This document shows, in pieces, positions 24,034-36,947 of a stretch of DNA of 64,000 nucleotides. The DNA lies in NCBI GenBank assembly GCA_900074885.1, contig FJUW01000056.1, forward strand, positions 147,930-211,929, read 5' to 3'. The notes under the pieces are model-generated. The model worked only from the letters and a program-made list of their open reading frames with translations. It had not been told where the DNA came from and did no database searches. Both the position numbers and the translations under genes were made by a program. Every line of letters starts with the position of its first letter. The stretch's first letter is position 1. Source of the stretch: Rhynchosporium graminicola. Taxonomy: Eukaryota; Ascomycota; Leotiomycetes; Helotiales; Ploettnerulaceae.

Positions 24034-26190
24034 ATGGCTGACACGAGGCATACACCTATTCAGGTCTTGCCACCGAATAGAGATCATAACGGCCGGTCCT
24101 CTTCAATGGAAAGGGACGATTCAGGTATCCGTGGTATTAATCCGAATGCCGAAAATGACTCTGGAAATTCAGGAAACTCGGTAGCCCCAGGTAATAATGC
24201 CGTAAAGGATTTCCAGGACATTACTAATAACAGTCCAGGAACCTTACTGAACGACTCGACATATAAGGACGGCGATGTCGTCAATACAGAACGTGATATT
24301 GTCAGCAATATTCCAGGACGTTCGATGAGCCCGGCATCTCAAGGTAATAATGTCATGAAAACATTTGAGAACATTGCTAATAATCGTACAGATACATTGA
24401 ACAACTTCACATTGCAAACTACCAATGCCGGCAATATATATGAGGACATCAGTCACACCAACAAGAATTTCATGGCCAATGCATCGAGCAATGTGCCATC
24501 GCAGGCTGGCAATGGCACCGGATCATCTGGCGACAGTAATAGGGCTGAAAGGTCAAGCCCGGATCCGCAAGCTAGCTATGTCGCTAGTGAGGATGAGAAG
24601 AAGAAGCTCGAAGCTCCGCACACTCCTAAGGCGATGTGGACTGCAGCCATTCTTACAGATATGCAGTCTTGGAAGGCTGGCAATGTCGCTAATGAGGATG
24701 AAATTAAGAGACTCGAAGCTGCGGACACTCTTTTGGTTAATGAAGCTGCGAAAATTCTTTGTGCCATGGCGGCTGGATCAGATAAGTCGAATCACGAGCA
24801 ATATAACCCCGGTACTCAGTCAGGAAATAGAGATGGTAATTCGAACGACGAGTCGGACGCTGGGAATGATGGTTCAGGTGACAAGCCGGATGATGAGAAG
24901 TCCGGTGACGGGAATGAACCTGACGAGGAAGCCGAAGATCACTACACTCAGGGGCCTCTCAATGGTTCCAACAATCCCCATCATACTCACGCCTACCGTG
25001 AATACCTGAGACTAAACAACCTCACCACAACTGGCAATAGCGCACCTTCCATGACTTTCAATGTCGCTGAAGGCTCCAGGAGGAAGGAGCCTAATAACGA
25101 AGCGGATCGAGCTACCCTGCACAGACGTAATGCAACAAAGTCTCACAGGCCTAAGAAGAGAGCGCCTTCCGATTTTGGCTCTCCAGATAACGCTCTCAAC
25201 GCCAGCTCTATGGCTCCCCCACCAGCAAAGAAACCTTATCGAAAACCGCAAAAGACGACTCAGGCCAGCCAGACTTCTGCACCCACCGAACCCAAACGCG
25301 TGTCTACACAATCTGGCCGGCTCATCAATCCGCCGAAAGCATTTGGTACTTGAATCAGGTAAGATGATAGACGAGGACACGCCCAGCGCCACGGCGATAA
25401 AGGTCGGCGAGTCTAAGCAGGAGAGAGTCATCTCAATGGGGGGACAGCCGAACCAAGTAAAGGAGAGAAAGGTGAATGATAAGACGCTTGAGGAACAGGA
25501 GATAGGGTTAGATGACGACGAATTAAGCATGATAAAGCCTCTCCTGCACAAAGTCGAAACAGACCGAGCTATTGAGTGGGACCGGCAATTTGACTTGATC
25601 AGAAAGAGAAAGGACCACAGACTTCGCGACGAAAAGGAGCACTTCCAAGGCCTGAGCAACTTCGAGGAATCCCAACGCGGACTGGATGGAACTCGAGAGT
25701 CACATACCCAACAAATTCCGGATCAAGAGAAAATCAGGCTGGACCCGGAGACTGGTACGTATTGGGGAGGCCTGATATTTAGTCCTTTTTCCAATGTCTA
25801 AACAGAATGTCGAGACATGTGTTCCAATGCTCTCGAGAATTTGGAGACACATCCTCCTTTTCCGAATACATCTCAATCGAGTTCCCATTCGACTGCTGAT
25901 CCCAATTGTGCACAGGGAAGAAGAAGAGAGGGCGGCCGAGGAAAATAGGCTCGGTAGACGCATCTCCCGCGTCGAAAGTCCCCCAAAGCATTGCAACGCC
26001 AATACCCAAAGGTCCTGCCGTTACTGAACGCCAACTAGCTGATGATCTCGACAGCTTCCGCTCGAGGATGGAGATGGATCTCATTGCTCTTGAAGAGGCT
26101 GCTGCTCAGGCTGCGAAAGAACAGAAAGCTTACTCTTCGACTATTGCGTGGGACTACGACTTCATTTCTCGAGGAGGCTTGCGTGATTGA
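24034..26190 (+). CDS. Unrecognised acidic/Asn-rich protein with AT-hook, interrupted frame
   Basis: The first frame (24034-25353, 439 residues, start context CAGCATGG) is Asn/Ser/Asp-rich. It holds two imperfect internal duplications (GNNAVKDFQDITNN / GNNVMKTFENIANN and VASEDEKKKLEA / VANEDEIKRLEA) and a basic C-part (RRNATKSHRPKKRAP). It stops at 25351, but charged protein-like sequence continues in another frame from about 25340 (DEDTPSATAIKVG...DPETG) to a GTACGT donor at 25755. A third segment, 25916-26190, has the AT-hook-like KKKRGRPRK and an Ala/Glu-rich helix. One 161-nt intron (25755-25915) joins the last two in phase. Alternatively a 51-nt intron (25755-25805) plus a frame break is possible. 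The 25340-25360 junction has no plausible intron. It may be one gene with an error or mutation, or two genes (the second ATG at 25364). Possible nuclear DNA-binding role from the AT-hook only. Confidence 0.5.
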
Positions 26191-26329
26191 ATGCGCAGCG
26201 ACATGGATCATAATTTCGGAATTCAAGGTGGTAATATTGTATGTAATGCCAGGTTTCAATTTGGTGAATTGCATGGGGTTTGGGGGCTTTGCGTTTGCGT
26301 TTTCGATTTCATTTATATTTGTATTTTCA

Positions 26330-27918
26330 CTATGCATGACTTGCATCCTTCGCGAAGGTAGCTGCCACTATCAATGGGAAACAGGCTGTTGCTTCCACAT
26401 AAACCTGTATGCTTGTTAGTGTTCTACTCCAGAGAAAAGCTCTGTCTTTCAATAGCTTTCTAGCGCGTGATCTCACCTTAACACTATCTGCCCCAACTTT
26501 GATCTTCCCCCAACTGACCGCCTCATCTGGTCTCGCACCCGCGTCACTACCATCAAACTCCTGCGCTGTATTGATATAAACCGCACTCTCAGCCCCGTTG
26601 CGCATCAAACACGCATTCGCAATATGATGTTTCACCACCCCTCCTCCCAGAATAATCATCCCTGCCCTCTCAGCGCGCACAGCAATCGTGTTGATCTTCC
26701 TGATATCTTCCACGATGTCGATCTTCAATTGAAGTGGTGAAGCCTTGAAGGTATGGAAATACAGCATGTCGCCTAGGCTCCCATCCGTGAGCGCGGGACA
26801 GAAGACCGGGATGTTGTTCTTGTAAGCCCAGTATAGCACGGAAGATTCGTTGTTGATTTCTTTACCGAGGCGAGCGATGATTTTGGATGGTGTCCAATTT
26901 CTCACGTTCTCTCCATCGTCTCTTGGGTTGTTCTTACTGGCTTCTTGCTCCTCCAACATCTTGTCTAGAATCGGAACAACCCAGTCTTCGAAGAGACAGT
27001 AGTTGTTGTTTGGGACAATTAGGTTGCCGATGCGGTTAAGGCCTTTGGAACGGAGTTCGGCGCCTGGCGTGGAGAAGGAACCCATATAGGTATCGCCGAG
27101 GCATTTTATCAGGTCTTCTTCTATGCCGCCGGCGGTAGTGACGATTGCTGAAATGTGCGAATGTTGGGCTAGGTACCGGAGTGTACCGCGTAGGCCGGAG
27201 GAGATGAGGTTGGATGTGTAGCCTAGGAAGATGGTTGTTTTTGCATCGGGTGACTCTAAAGATCTCCAAGATCGCTGGGAGTGGTTAGATATTTGCTTGT
27301 TTAGAAGATTAAGTTGGATGAGCGGTTTTGCGGGTTTCAAAGCACATTGCGATCAAGTCTGTAACGCTGAAAAGAGACCGGAAAGAAATAGAGTAGTAGA
27401 AGTTCCGGATCAGAGAAGGCCTCGTATGAGGAGAGAGAACTGGGAAGGAGTCTGAGTAGTTCGATAGTGGAAAGTGTATAGTAAGTTGAAGTCGACCAGG
27501 TAAAGAACAAAATGGATTCGAGGAACAAGAAATGTACGATGATGTTGGGAAAAAGGCAAGTTTGCATTTGAGATTGGGACCAAAGGAGCTTGGATGTGCT
27601 TCGAGTCCGATGTTGCAAGAAGTAGCATAGCAATACCCGATAAGTGCTGAAATCGCGTTGCTCGATTCCAAGAAACAAAAATATGATACACACCATTTCA
27701 TTGATAATTCGTACAGCTTCTCCTATGGAGCTGGCTTGGAATCCCATATGGTTCATACCACCAATTAGATCGTCCACAGTGATTGAACGTCCTAAAAACT
27801 TATTGAAGTCAAGCTCTTCGACCTTCTGAGAGCCCTCGGGCATCTCATTTGAGGGAACTAGGACAGCATCTGTGACTGTGGAAGGCGGGACTCCGCATTT
27901 CTCCGTTTGATTCGTCAT
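26330..27918 (-). CDS. DYS1: Deoxyhypusine synthase (three exons)
   Basis: Exons 27918-27694, 27274-26477 and 26404-26330 give 365 residues, the usual family length. The enzyme uses spermidine and NAD to convert one lysine of translation factor eIF5A to deoxyhypusine. Visible hallmarks: [62 protein letters not shown], the catalytic lysine K290 in [11 protein letters not shown], and [20 protein letters not shown]. Intron 2 (72 bp) has a CACTAAC branch site and joins SVK to VYVEAT as expected. Intron 1 (27693-27275) is unusually long at 419 bp, but phases and the protein junction (INEM|RSWRS) are right. The gene is tail-to-tail with the AT-hook gene, 139 bp apart. Confidence 0.95.
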
Positions 27919-28781
27919 GATGAAATGATGCGTTAGAAGTGAAGTGCGTGGATTCGAACTTGGTGGTATCAAGTTCTGATAAGTCTTGTCCCTTGAACAA
28001 TCTGCTTCCCCCACACGCCACACTTGGCTGTAAGACTGCCAAGCCGAATTCTAATAAGGGATGCAGCAGTGAAATAGAGATATCTGTATTGGTAAGCACC
28101 AGTTCTCAACGTCCTGTCATATTCGGATGTTGAAGACTGGAGGGCCTAATGTCCTTGAGATTCCTTCAAACTTATGGCAATCACCGTCTTCTGATGAATA
28201 TTGGCGTGTGAAACGTAGCGGTTGGCTCTTAGCGCAGATGTTCTCGATTGGCCGTCTTCTTGGTTGTCATGGGGGCGGGTACTGCTCAGTTGCAAAGACG
28301 AAGGTGTCTACCACTCATTTCTTGCATGTCGGGTATACAAATGGTGACGGTGTTGATGGTTTTGATAATGAAAATGTGCATGAGGCTCCGCTTAGCCGCG
28401 CTAAACGCTCTTAGCGGAGTCGGTCCGTGCCCTTCAGACACTTGACCACGCTAATCCTAATTCGACGATTTCAAGATGGCTAGACTAGACTGTGCGCTTC
28501 ATCGTCAACTTCTCTCCTCACCCTTTCACAACATCGTGATAAGAACTCTTCGCGCGTAGAAGGCCATCCCTCCTGCGGACATACCAACACACATCTGCGT
28601 GCTCATGTCATGGTACGGGCTCTTCCAGAGAATACGATAACTGTTGCGTTGCCCGCAGTCCTTTGCGACAGTTGACGGGTCCACCATCTCCAATAGTCGT
28701 CATATTCGGTCACTTCTGGAGGCTACTTACTGGCGCCAACTCCAGCAAGCCGCTGCTACTCTGGGCCATTGCCCGGCGAAG
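27919..28781. other. Divergent promoter region, DYS1 and SNT1-like gene
   Basis: 0.86 kb between two divergently transcribed genes. No coding frame here is supported, though the SNT1-like first exon could begin further upstream than I placed it. Confidence 0.6.
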
Positions 28782-31700
28782 ATGAATGTAAGTGTCTTAC
28801 CTAACTGCATATACCAAGCCGATAACGTTGCCGTTTTGATGCTCGTTGTTACATTGCTGACTGCCTCAAAAGGTCTAGATATCAGGGCTCGTATGACGCT
28901 GGCGAATCCCGGCGCTCACCACGAGACCAATCTCCAGGACGATACAATGATTCTCGGGACGAATTCAGAGGGGGAGGCGCTCGTGGCGGCGAGAGGAGAC
29001 GATCTATACCTGATGCCCGCATGAACCACAACTCCTTCGCATCGAACAGAGAGCTTTTCTCAGCCAATCGAGATACATCGCGGGATTATAATTCCTCCCG
29101 AGATCCACCCCGAGGGCCAAAAGGGTTTCCAGACGCTCCAACAGGTCCTCGCGCATCGAGTCACTCTGAGTTTCGTGGCGATTTCGGCAGCGGATACCGA
29201 GGCGATTTCAGAGGTGAGCGCGGCCGCGGAAGAGGTCGAGGATGGCGGGACGATAGCCGGGACCGAGGTCGAGATGACAGAGAATACAGAGATAGGAGGG
29301 ATGATCGAGGACCACCACCAACCTTTCGCGATGATCGAGGCCGGGATCGTTGGGGTACACGCGAGTCATTTAGAGGACGTAGGGCATCTTCTCCACAAGG
29401 TAGAGGACGGTCACCAAACTACGGCCCACGGGACAGTCGGGATGGACCACCAAGCATCGAGATTGATCGTGCGCGACGAGGTTCTAGAGACGGGCCATTA
29501 TCCGGAGGGTCACCGGGTTCAGACTCGATACCTCCATTTGGCCGCGGATATGGCAGAGCACCTCGAGGAGGGCGTGGACGAGGAAGAGGCAACTATTATG
29601 AGGATGGGTTTCATAGGCCAGTAGGCAGAAGCAGATCGCCTGAACCTATTTATCGTCGAACGCAACCGTCTGCAACACCTCCTCCACAAGTTCCGGCATT
29701 TGGATCAGCAACGGCAGCTGCTTCGCTACCAACTGCTCCGAACACTTCTGTATCATCCACAATTCCTACAGACACCGCTGGTCCCATACCAGGTGTAGCG
29801 GTACCGACTGCACCAAGATCTTATGGCCCTACTTTTCAAGCCAAACCTGCGGTGTTGCCATGGGTAAATACAGCGACTAACATCAAGAATACCAAGTCTA
29901 TAAAACCTTCCGCCCCATCTTTGGCCAATTCACATCTTCAAGGCACTTTAGCCAATGAAATTTCTGCTACAACTGATCAACCCGCAAGTTACCAAAGCAC
30001 TACAGAGGCTCGGAGGACTGAGGATCCAGATGATGTAAATAAGCAGATTGCGGCTCTCAAATCCGAGGTTAAATTACAACCAAAGGAGGACATGCCATCA
30101 CCCCCTCGAAAAGGTCTTTTCGGGAAACGTGGACCCGAGGCTTCGGTACAAAACCCCCGCGATATTGCCTCCGATTCGGAATTTGAAGACGAAGAAGACG
30201 AAGAAGACGAAGTAGATGATGCTTATTTTGAGGATGAGATCTCAAAAATCGAAGCAGACATCAAACGGGTAGATGAGGAAAATCCGCAGAATCCCCCCCC
30301 AGAATCTCCGTCGGCTTTTATGAAACCCTTCCGTCATCACATGATCGATCGGATGGTTGAGAGCAGAAAGACGATTGCTCCTGAACCTTGTGTAGCCCCT
30401 GAAGTCAAAGTGGAGGAAGTGCAGTCCGAAGCACCAAAAGAACCAGTCTCAGCGCCAATCCAGGAGCCTGTTTCACAGCCAATCCTAGCACCGGTCGCAG
30501 TGACTGTCCCTACACCTGATTCGGGAGTCATTCCAGACCTGCCTGCCACGGTCTCGCGTACCAGCAGAAGCCGTTCTTCCACACCAGCAATACTACCACC
30601 CAAGTCAAAAGCTTCTGGCAGAAGTCGGCCTTCTACACCACCCTTACAGTCAAAGAAGAGACAGCCTGCAGATGCTATTTTCAATGGCAGAGCCAGTCCA
30701 GCACAAGTTCATCTACCATCCGCCAGAATACCTCTACCGAGTGTGGAGCGAGCCGAGTCTGCGCTTCGTGATCCTTCACCGTTGAGGTCAATCGAACATG
30801 GTCCAAGCTCTCATCAGGATATTTTGGCACCCAGGCCTAGCTTTACCTCAACTGCGATTGGAACGGGTCGTAAGTCGGTTCCTATGGACGTCTTTCCTGA
30901 AAGTGAAGGCGAAATGACAGAAGCAGAGAATGAAGAAATCCTTGAAGCTGTGAGGCCCCGAATGAAGACACCTCCAATCGCAAGCTTACCCAACTTTGGG
31001 AATAAGAAATGGTTCGAGGATGCCGAATTTATGGAAACATTGAAGCCTAATCCCGATGTGGAGGCTCGAATTAGGCAAAAGTTAATTGATGACAGAGATC
31101 GTACCAAGAGAGAACAAGAAGCGGCCCGCAAGGAATGGGGTGAGAAGTACTATGAGTACCGGCGCTTCACCGACTTTTCCGATGATTTACTTGCCGTTCG
31201 TAGCAGAGAGAAGTTTTCGAAGGCAAGGGCGAAGGCTGCCGCGGAGGCAGCAGCACCTCATCAATCGTCAGTTCCGTCTGCTGGTGCCAAGCCGGAGCCA
31301 GGACGGAGAGGTCGGTGGGCGACGGAGCACGATTTCGAAAGGGTTCTACGAGAATCGGAATTAGAAGCCAAGGAGACAAAAGATACTGAAGACCGTGCCG
31401 CGAGAGCAAAAACCGCCAGCGCGAAGGAAGCTACCATCCCCGATGCTGCTTGGGATAGAGAAGAGTGGAGGAGCATGCAGCATATCGACAGAACCCATCT
31501 TGTACCATTTGAGCGGTCATTTGCACGTCTTGAGTTTGGGGAACCGATTGATAACTTCACAGTAGAAGAGGCCGAGCTCTTCGAAAAAGTTTTTCTTGAA
31601 TTTCCAAAGCAGTGGGGCAAGATCGCAGAAGCACTACCAAGACGCGACTACAAGGCTTGTATCCAACACTACTATCTCGTCAAACATAATTTGAACCTCA

Positions 31701-34700
31701 AGGAAAAGCTCAAGAAACAACCAAAGAAGCGGAAGGCAAGACAAACAAAGGCGAAGAATCCGAAGCCAAATGCAATGGTTGCTGATCCAAATCGCGACGA
31801 GGCCGAAGATGCCCAGGACAATGATGGTGGAGAGAGAAGAGGACGGCCACGCAGAGCCGCAGCGCCTACATTCAATTTTGAGGCTGCAGCAAGCGAGAGC
31901 GAGGTTGCAAGTCCAGCACCTACTCCTGTTCGAAAACAAGCAGCTACGCCGAAAGGAGAGCCAGGTACCGAAGTCCCTCCACCGAAGAGAAAGACCAAAG
32001 CCATGAAGGAGAAGGGCACAAAGCAAGCCAAGAACAGTCAACTTCTCGCCGCTGCCCCCCCTATTCCACCCACTATAGCTGCCCCTCCGCCATCGGTCTC
32101 TCCAGCTACACCTGTCCAAAATACAGATTGGAAGAATCGCATAAACATGCCGGGAGGGAATGCTCTTTTCTCCCCCCTTACACAATTCGACAGCGGTCCG
32201 AATCAACCCACGTTTGCACCCCCCTACGCGCCAATTGAGCGACCCAATCCATCCATGCCGATCAACTTTGACCCACTTCCCCAGCAATTCATCCATCCAC
32301 CACCTCCTCAACCTCTGCCTGCGCCGTCGGTTCAGCCTCCGATGCAAGAGCAATTGAATTCTACTCCTCCTACAAATTTCGATGGTCAGCAGGATCGTAG
32401 GGCAACACAACAGACCTCGAGTTATTGGAGTGTTCCCGAGCAAACAGATTTCCCTGCATTATTGAGACATTTTGGCACTGATTGGCATGGGATTGCAAAG
32501 TGGATGACATCTAAGACTCATATAATGGTATACACCACCGTTTTTCAACAATGGCTTGCTGTACCTTCCGACAGCAACAAGAGTCGGCGTGTCGCTAACA
32601 TCCAGACACAGGTCAAGAACTATTACCAACGCCAGGTAGACTTGGGAAAGAAAGAGTGGGAGATGATCGCCAAGGATGCAGACGAGAAGCGGGAACGAGG
32701 TGAAACAACAGGTCCACTGCCAACACCTACGGTCATTCCAAAGAGACGTTATGATGTCACTCCTGGCTCCCATCCACGAGCAGCGTCTGGAATGGACCAA
32801 AATGAAGAGTTTATGTCTCCAGGACCAAGCTCCGTTATGTCCAAGGTTGCGCCTCCTCCACCACCCAGCCTAAGCGCTCGCTTTCCCGCATTAGCTCAGG
32901 CTGGGCCCGTTCCTCAAATCCAATCTGGTGCAGCAACTTCGACTATTCTGAATAAGCATATGCCACATCAGCCTATACAACAAGCTCCGCAACAAACTCA
33001 GCAGCAGCCTCGTCCTAGTAGAGGACCAGTCTTTGGGAACTTTTCTAACGAGCCACCTTCTCGGCCGATTATCGCTAATGATGCTGCCGTTTCTCAGCGA
33101 TCTGTTATGGTTGCCCAAGAGGCTCAGATTGAGAGACAGTCGGCTCTTAGACTTGAGCGAGAGCAGAGAGAGCAGCAACGTCAACGCGAGCTGCAGCAAA
33201 GCGAACAAGAACAGGCCATGCAGATGGAACGGGATCGCCATCTCTCCCATCAACGTGAACTTGCCATACAGCACCGAGAGCAGCAGGCGCTACGGGATCG
33301 TCAATTTCAGATGAAGCAAGAAAACGAGACACCTAATCCAAACCAGTATGAGCCGTATTCGATACCACCTGCAATGGCTCCTGGGAACCAGATGCACGCA
33401 CGACCAGAGCCGCCGAAGCCACTTCAACAAACTGAGACGCGACGGGCTGCTCCACTCCAGCATCATATGCAACAGTACCAGTCTCGAGCCCCGCCTAACG
33501 TTCGTCCGCCTCTCGGTGAAAGTGCTGGTAGTGCTCAAAACCTGAAATCTACTCCTTCTCCAGCTGTCCCACGAAATCCAATGAGTGCTCCACCAGCTAA
33601 TCAAGAGATGTACTCCGCACCTTCCCATGCACCTCCTCATCAGCAGAGTGCCCAGCCACTGCAGGCACCTCCTATCGCAGCTCGTCAACCAGAACCCACT
33701 AGGAGGTCCAACATTATGTCTCTGTTGAACGACGATGAGCCCGGTCCACCTGTTAAACGTACTAGTGAGGTCTCGAACACTCCTATGCTAAATACACGCA
33801 CACCTCCTCCACAACACCCGCAACACCAACTGCAACATTCTCGTTATTCTGCTCATTCACAACAAAGTACTCCTCAACCGCATCCTCATATGCCTCAGCA
33901 GATGGCTGCACAACCACAACCTCCTCCTCCTCCTCCTCCTCCTCCTGCGCAAAGTAGCTATTCACAGCCGATGCAACCTCAACATCCTCTTCACCAGCAC
34001 TCAACATCGATTGGTCACGCTCGCAGCTACACACCTACAAGTTTCGATTCCCGACCTGCGTACGTGCAACCTCAGATACAACAGCAACAACAGCAGCAGC
34101 ATATTTATACGCAGCCCCGCCACTCGCTGACTTCTCAGCCGTCAGGTCTTCGTCGCGAACCATCAATCGGTGAAATGCACGGGATGACACCATCTGGAGG
34201 ATACGCTCGAGCCTCGGGCACATCATCACAGCCACATTCGCGATTGAAGGAATCACCCTACGCTGCACACTCAGCACCGACCCCCCCTCCGCCACAAGCT
34301 CAAGCTATACGACAATCCATGGGCTCCCCACATGATCTATCTTTAGAGCAACGCGATTACTATCAGCGCCAACAACCACCACAAGGTTATTTCATGCAAG
34401 CTCAACAACAAGCCCAACAGCAGCAAGCGGCAGCCTCTCCCCAACTAGGCCCATCCTACAACTCCCCATTACAGCAGCATCAGCAGCCACCCGCGAACCA
34501 TCGTCAGCTTGCCTTCGGCGGTCAGAACTCGCCGCATATTCCTTCTCCACCACCGGCACAATTCGCTAACCATCACTCACTGCACAATTCAAGACATAAT
34601 AGCTTCGATGGTCGAGAGGGACGATACACGATGGGAAGCTCGGCACCAGGTCCCTCCCCAGCTCCAGCTCCTATATATCGTCCATACCCTGGCCAAGTCC

Positions 34701-34855
34701 TTGAGGTCAGAACACAGCGTGGTGGTGAGAGAGATGGACAGCAAATGATGGACCTAAGACAAAGAGAACGAGAGCTCGAGGCTAGGAGGGAAGCCCAAAG
34801 ACGAGGAGAACCAGATAGGAGAGAGATGGATGGATTTTATCAAAATCACAAGTGA
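28782..34855 (+). CDS. SNT1: SNT1/N-CoR-like SANT-domain corepressor (very large)
   Basis: Main exon 28886-34855, preceded by a 98-bp intron (GTAAGT at 28788, CAG at 28885), gives about 1991 residues. With the ATG at 28782 the first exon is only ATG AAT. The frame also runs open upstream, so the true start is uncertain. N-terminus: Arg/Gly/Asp-rich RGG-type, then acidic and Pro-rich. About residues 660-760 hold a conserved charged helix region (VEARIRQKLIDDRDRTKREQ). A first SANT lies at about 890-940 (FTVEEAELFEKVFLEFPKQW...), a second at about 1180-1245 (FPALLRHFGTDWHGIAKWM). The C-terminal 600 residues are Gln/Pro/His low complexity with poly-Q and poly-P. This layout matches SNT1, scaffold of the Set3 histone deacetylase complex and relative of metazoan N-CoR/SMRT. 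The role is inferred from family. Confidence 0.85.
33913..33947 (+). repeat. CCT trinucleotide repeat coding poly-proline
   Basis: A (CCT)n run of about ten units inside the SNT1-like gene encodes a nine-Pro tract. A CAA/CAG run encoding poly-Gln lies near 34077-34101. Confidence 0.75.
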
Positions 34856-35402
34856 GATGATTTCGATGGTATTGAAGTTATATTGTTCATGTACTCATTT
34901 TGTTTCGTGAGTGGATTGATTTACATATGGGTTGACGGATACGTGATGGTGGCGTTTTGAAATACCCGGGGCAGCACAGCATCTTTGGGGGGCGCTGCTC
35001 GAAATCACGGAAAATGATTACGGAATTGCTTTTGGTTTTTATGTACACAAAGATAGCGATATGATTTCCACCTCATTCAGGTTGGCTAAACAGATAGAGG
35101 CGTATTCTGATCGATAATGGATGAAATATCGACCTTTTGTATGTATCGATGCCCGGACAGAACTGTAGAAATAGAAATAAAACTAAATGGAACCAAGGTA
35201 TATGAAGTGAGAGACGTGATGTTCCTGATACGCCCGATTCAGGTCCTGGAAGCTTGTCTGTCTGGTTGGTACATCCCACTGCAAATCAGCACAAGATAAG
35301 AGCAGGCTTGTACCACCTGTCGAACATCAAACATGTCGCACAAACAAACGTGCGTCCTTTGATATTCATTCTCGGTCTAAAGCGTTATCAGTACTTTTAA
35401 TC

Positions 35403-35425
35403 CATCATCATCATCATCATCATCA
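35403..35425 (+). repeat. (CAT)n microsatellite
   Basis: Seven to eight CAT units in tandem in intergenic DNA. Confidence 0.85.
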
Positions 35426-36855
35426 AGATGGCCCATGATTTATTTACCATGCTCTAAACCTTGACTTTTGCACACCGCTTTGTATGGCGCAGCAGGTCAG
35501 TCTGATTCCTCCCGCGCAAAGTGATTTGAGCCTAGACATAATGACCCAAAAGCTTTACTCGATTGGAAGGATCCCCCTCTGACCTAAATATTTAGCCTTT
35601 AGTAACATGTGAAAGAAGTTATCCGAGGATAATTCATATGCCAAGATGCATGAATGAAATGGTACAGGCATATCACACTGTAATCAAGAGCCATGATTGC
35701 TTTCCGGAAGAGGGGAGAGAAGAGTTAAAGTTCGGAAGAGAAAGGAAGGCATAATTTGAGAAGGACGAAAGGGATGTGACACCCATCGGAAATGAGAGGA
35801 AGTAAGGGTACATACGTGTTCCTCTGCTTCTCAGCTCTCCAGAAAGGCAGAGGTAAAATAGCGCTGCCTCTGTATTCACATCGCGCCGGTATTGCTCTTT
35901 CTTTTATGCAAGGTAAGTACTCCTCCATCCTGAAAGCACCAACTTTAGAGGGTACGTGTTCAAGAATCAGCGACTATATTAGCTTACCACGAGAAGGTAT
36001 ATTCCAATGTTCAAATAAGTCCCGAGATGGTAACCCAGGTTCATCAAGTTCAGTCAGGTCGCTTGTCATTCACAAGAGAAACGTCTGCTCAGTATCAATA
36101 GACACATGGTAGCTCAGCCATGGAGACCACAATTGCTCTTCTCTTGTATTTAGAAGTGTTGACAGTCGATTGTGAGCTAAAATGGAGGAAAGCAGGAATC
36201 AATATGTGGTTCATGGCATACCTCGTGGAACTTGCCTGAACACAAATCAAAACAAATAATCCTTTTTAATTTATTGAACAGCGTTGCTGAAATGTACGCG
36301 CATTTCTTTTTTCTTTTTACCAGGTGTGTTGAAGTGGGGCAAAGCACGAAGTCAACAAATGTCTCGCTTAAGAACAGCGACCGGTGCACGCAAAAAGTGG
36401 CTCTGCGACAAGATCAAATTGAGACGTTGAAACCTAGGATAGAAGCGACAGTAGAGATCATAGAAGTCACGAGACTTATAGTCTACTTTGATTTTGCCAA
36501 CTTGCAAGAGGGAGTTAGGTAGTGGTCGTAATCACTTTCCTTACCAGTGAGAGACGTTAGCTGCTGATTGGTAGGTTGAACATGGAATTCTCTCCAGATT
36601 TCTCGCAGACATTGCTAGTTTCTTATAAAATCATTTTCTTGGAGCTGCCAATTCATTTAATCTGGGAACTTGATCCAATTTGGTAATCGGGCATCAATTC
36701 CAGCTCATGACCGTGGAAGAGTGAATGAGACTGAATTGCGCATTAAGACGGGTAGTGCTTCTCCCATTTCACCTCGAAGCTTGTCTGAAAGTCTGTACAC
36801 TTTCTGCCTTAGTACCGAGGTCTTTCGAGCTCCCCGCTAAGCTCCATCCTCTGGC

Positions 36856-36862
36856 TATAAAA
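36856..36862 (+). promoter_or_regulatory. TATA box of the secreted Cys-rich gene
   Basis: TATAAAA lies 86 bp upstream of the ATG at 36948 and is followed by a pyrimidine-rich leader (CTCTCGCC, CCTTCCCTCTACC), a typical core-promoter arrangement for a highly expressed secreted protein. Confidence 0.5.
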
Positions 36863-36947
36863 CAAATTCTCTCGCCAACAGAATTGTTCACCAAACAAAC
36901 CTTCCCTCTACCAATTTCCAGCGCCTCAACAACCCACGAACTTCATT

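Larger units (their letters stand above)
34856..36947. other. Intergenic, no gene seen
   Basis: 2.1 kb between two + strand genes: 3' region of the SNT1-like gene, a CAT microsatellite at about 35403 and the promoter of the secreted Cys-rich gene. The open frames are short, overlap on both strands and show no family features. Confidence 0.6.

Noticed and set aside
27337..27690. Coding extension through the long DYS1 intron
   Set aside because: Reading through gives no deoxyhypusine synthase sequence, whereas splicing 27693-27275 joins the conserved segments exactly.
31634..32443. 269-codon minus-strand frame inside the SNT1-like gene
   Set aside because: It lies antisense to the conserved SANT region. 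Its Trp/Arg/Leu-rich composition is typical of a shadow frame.
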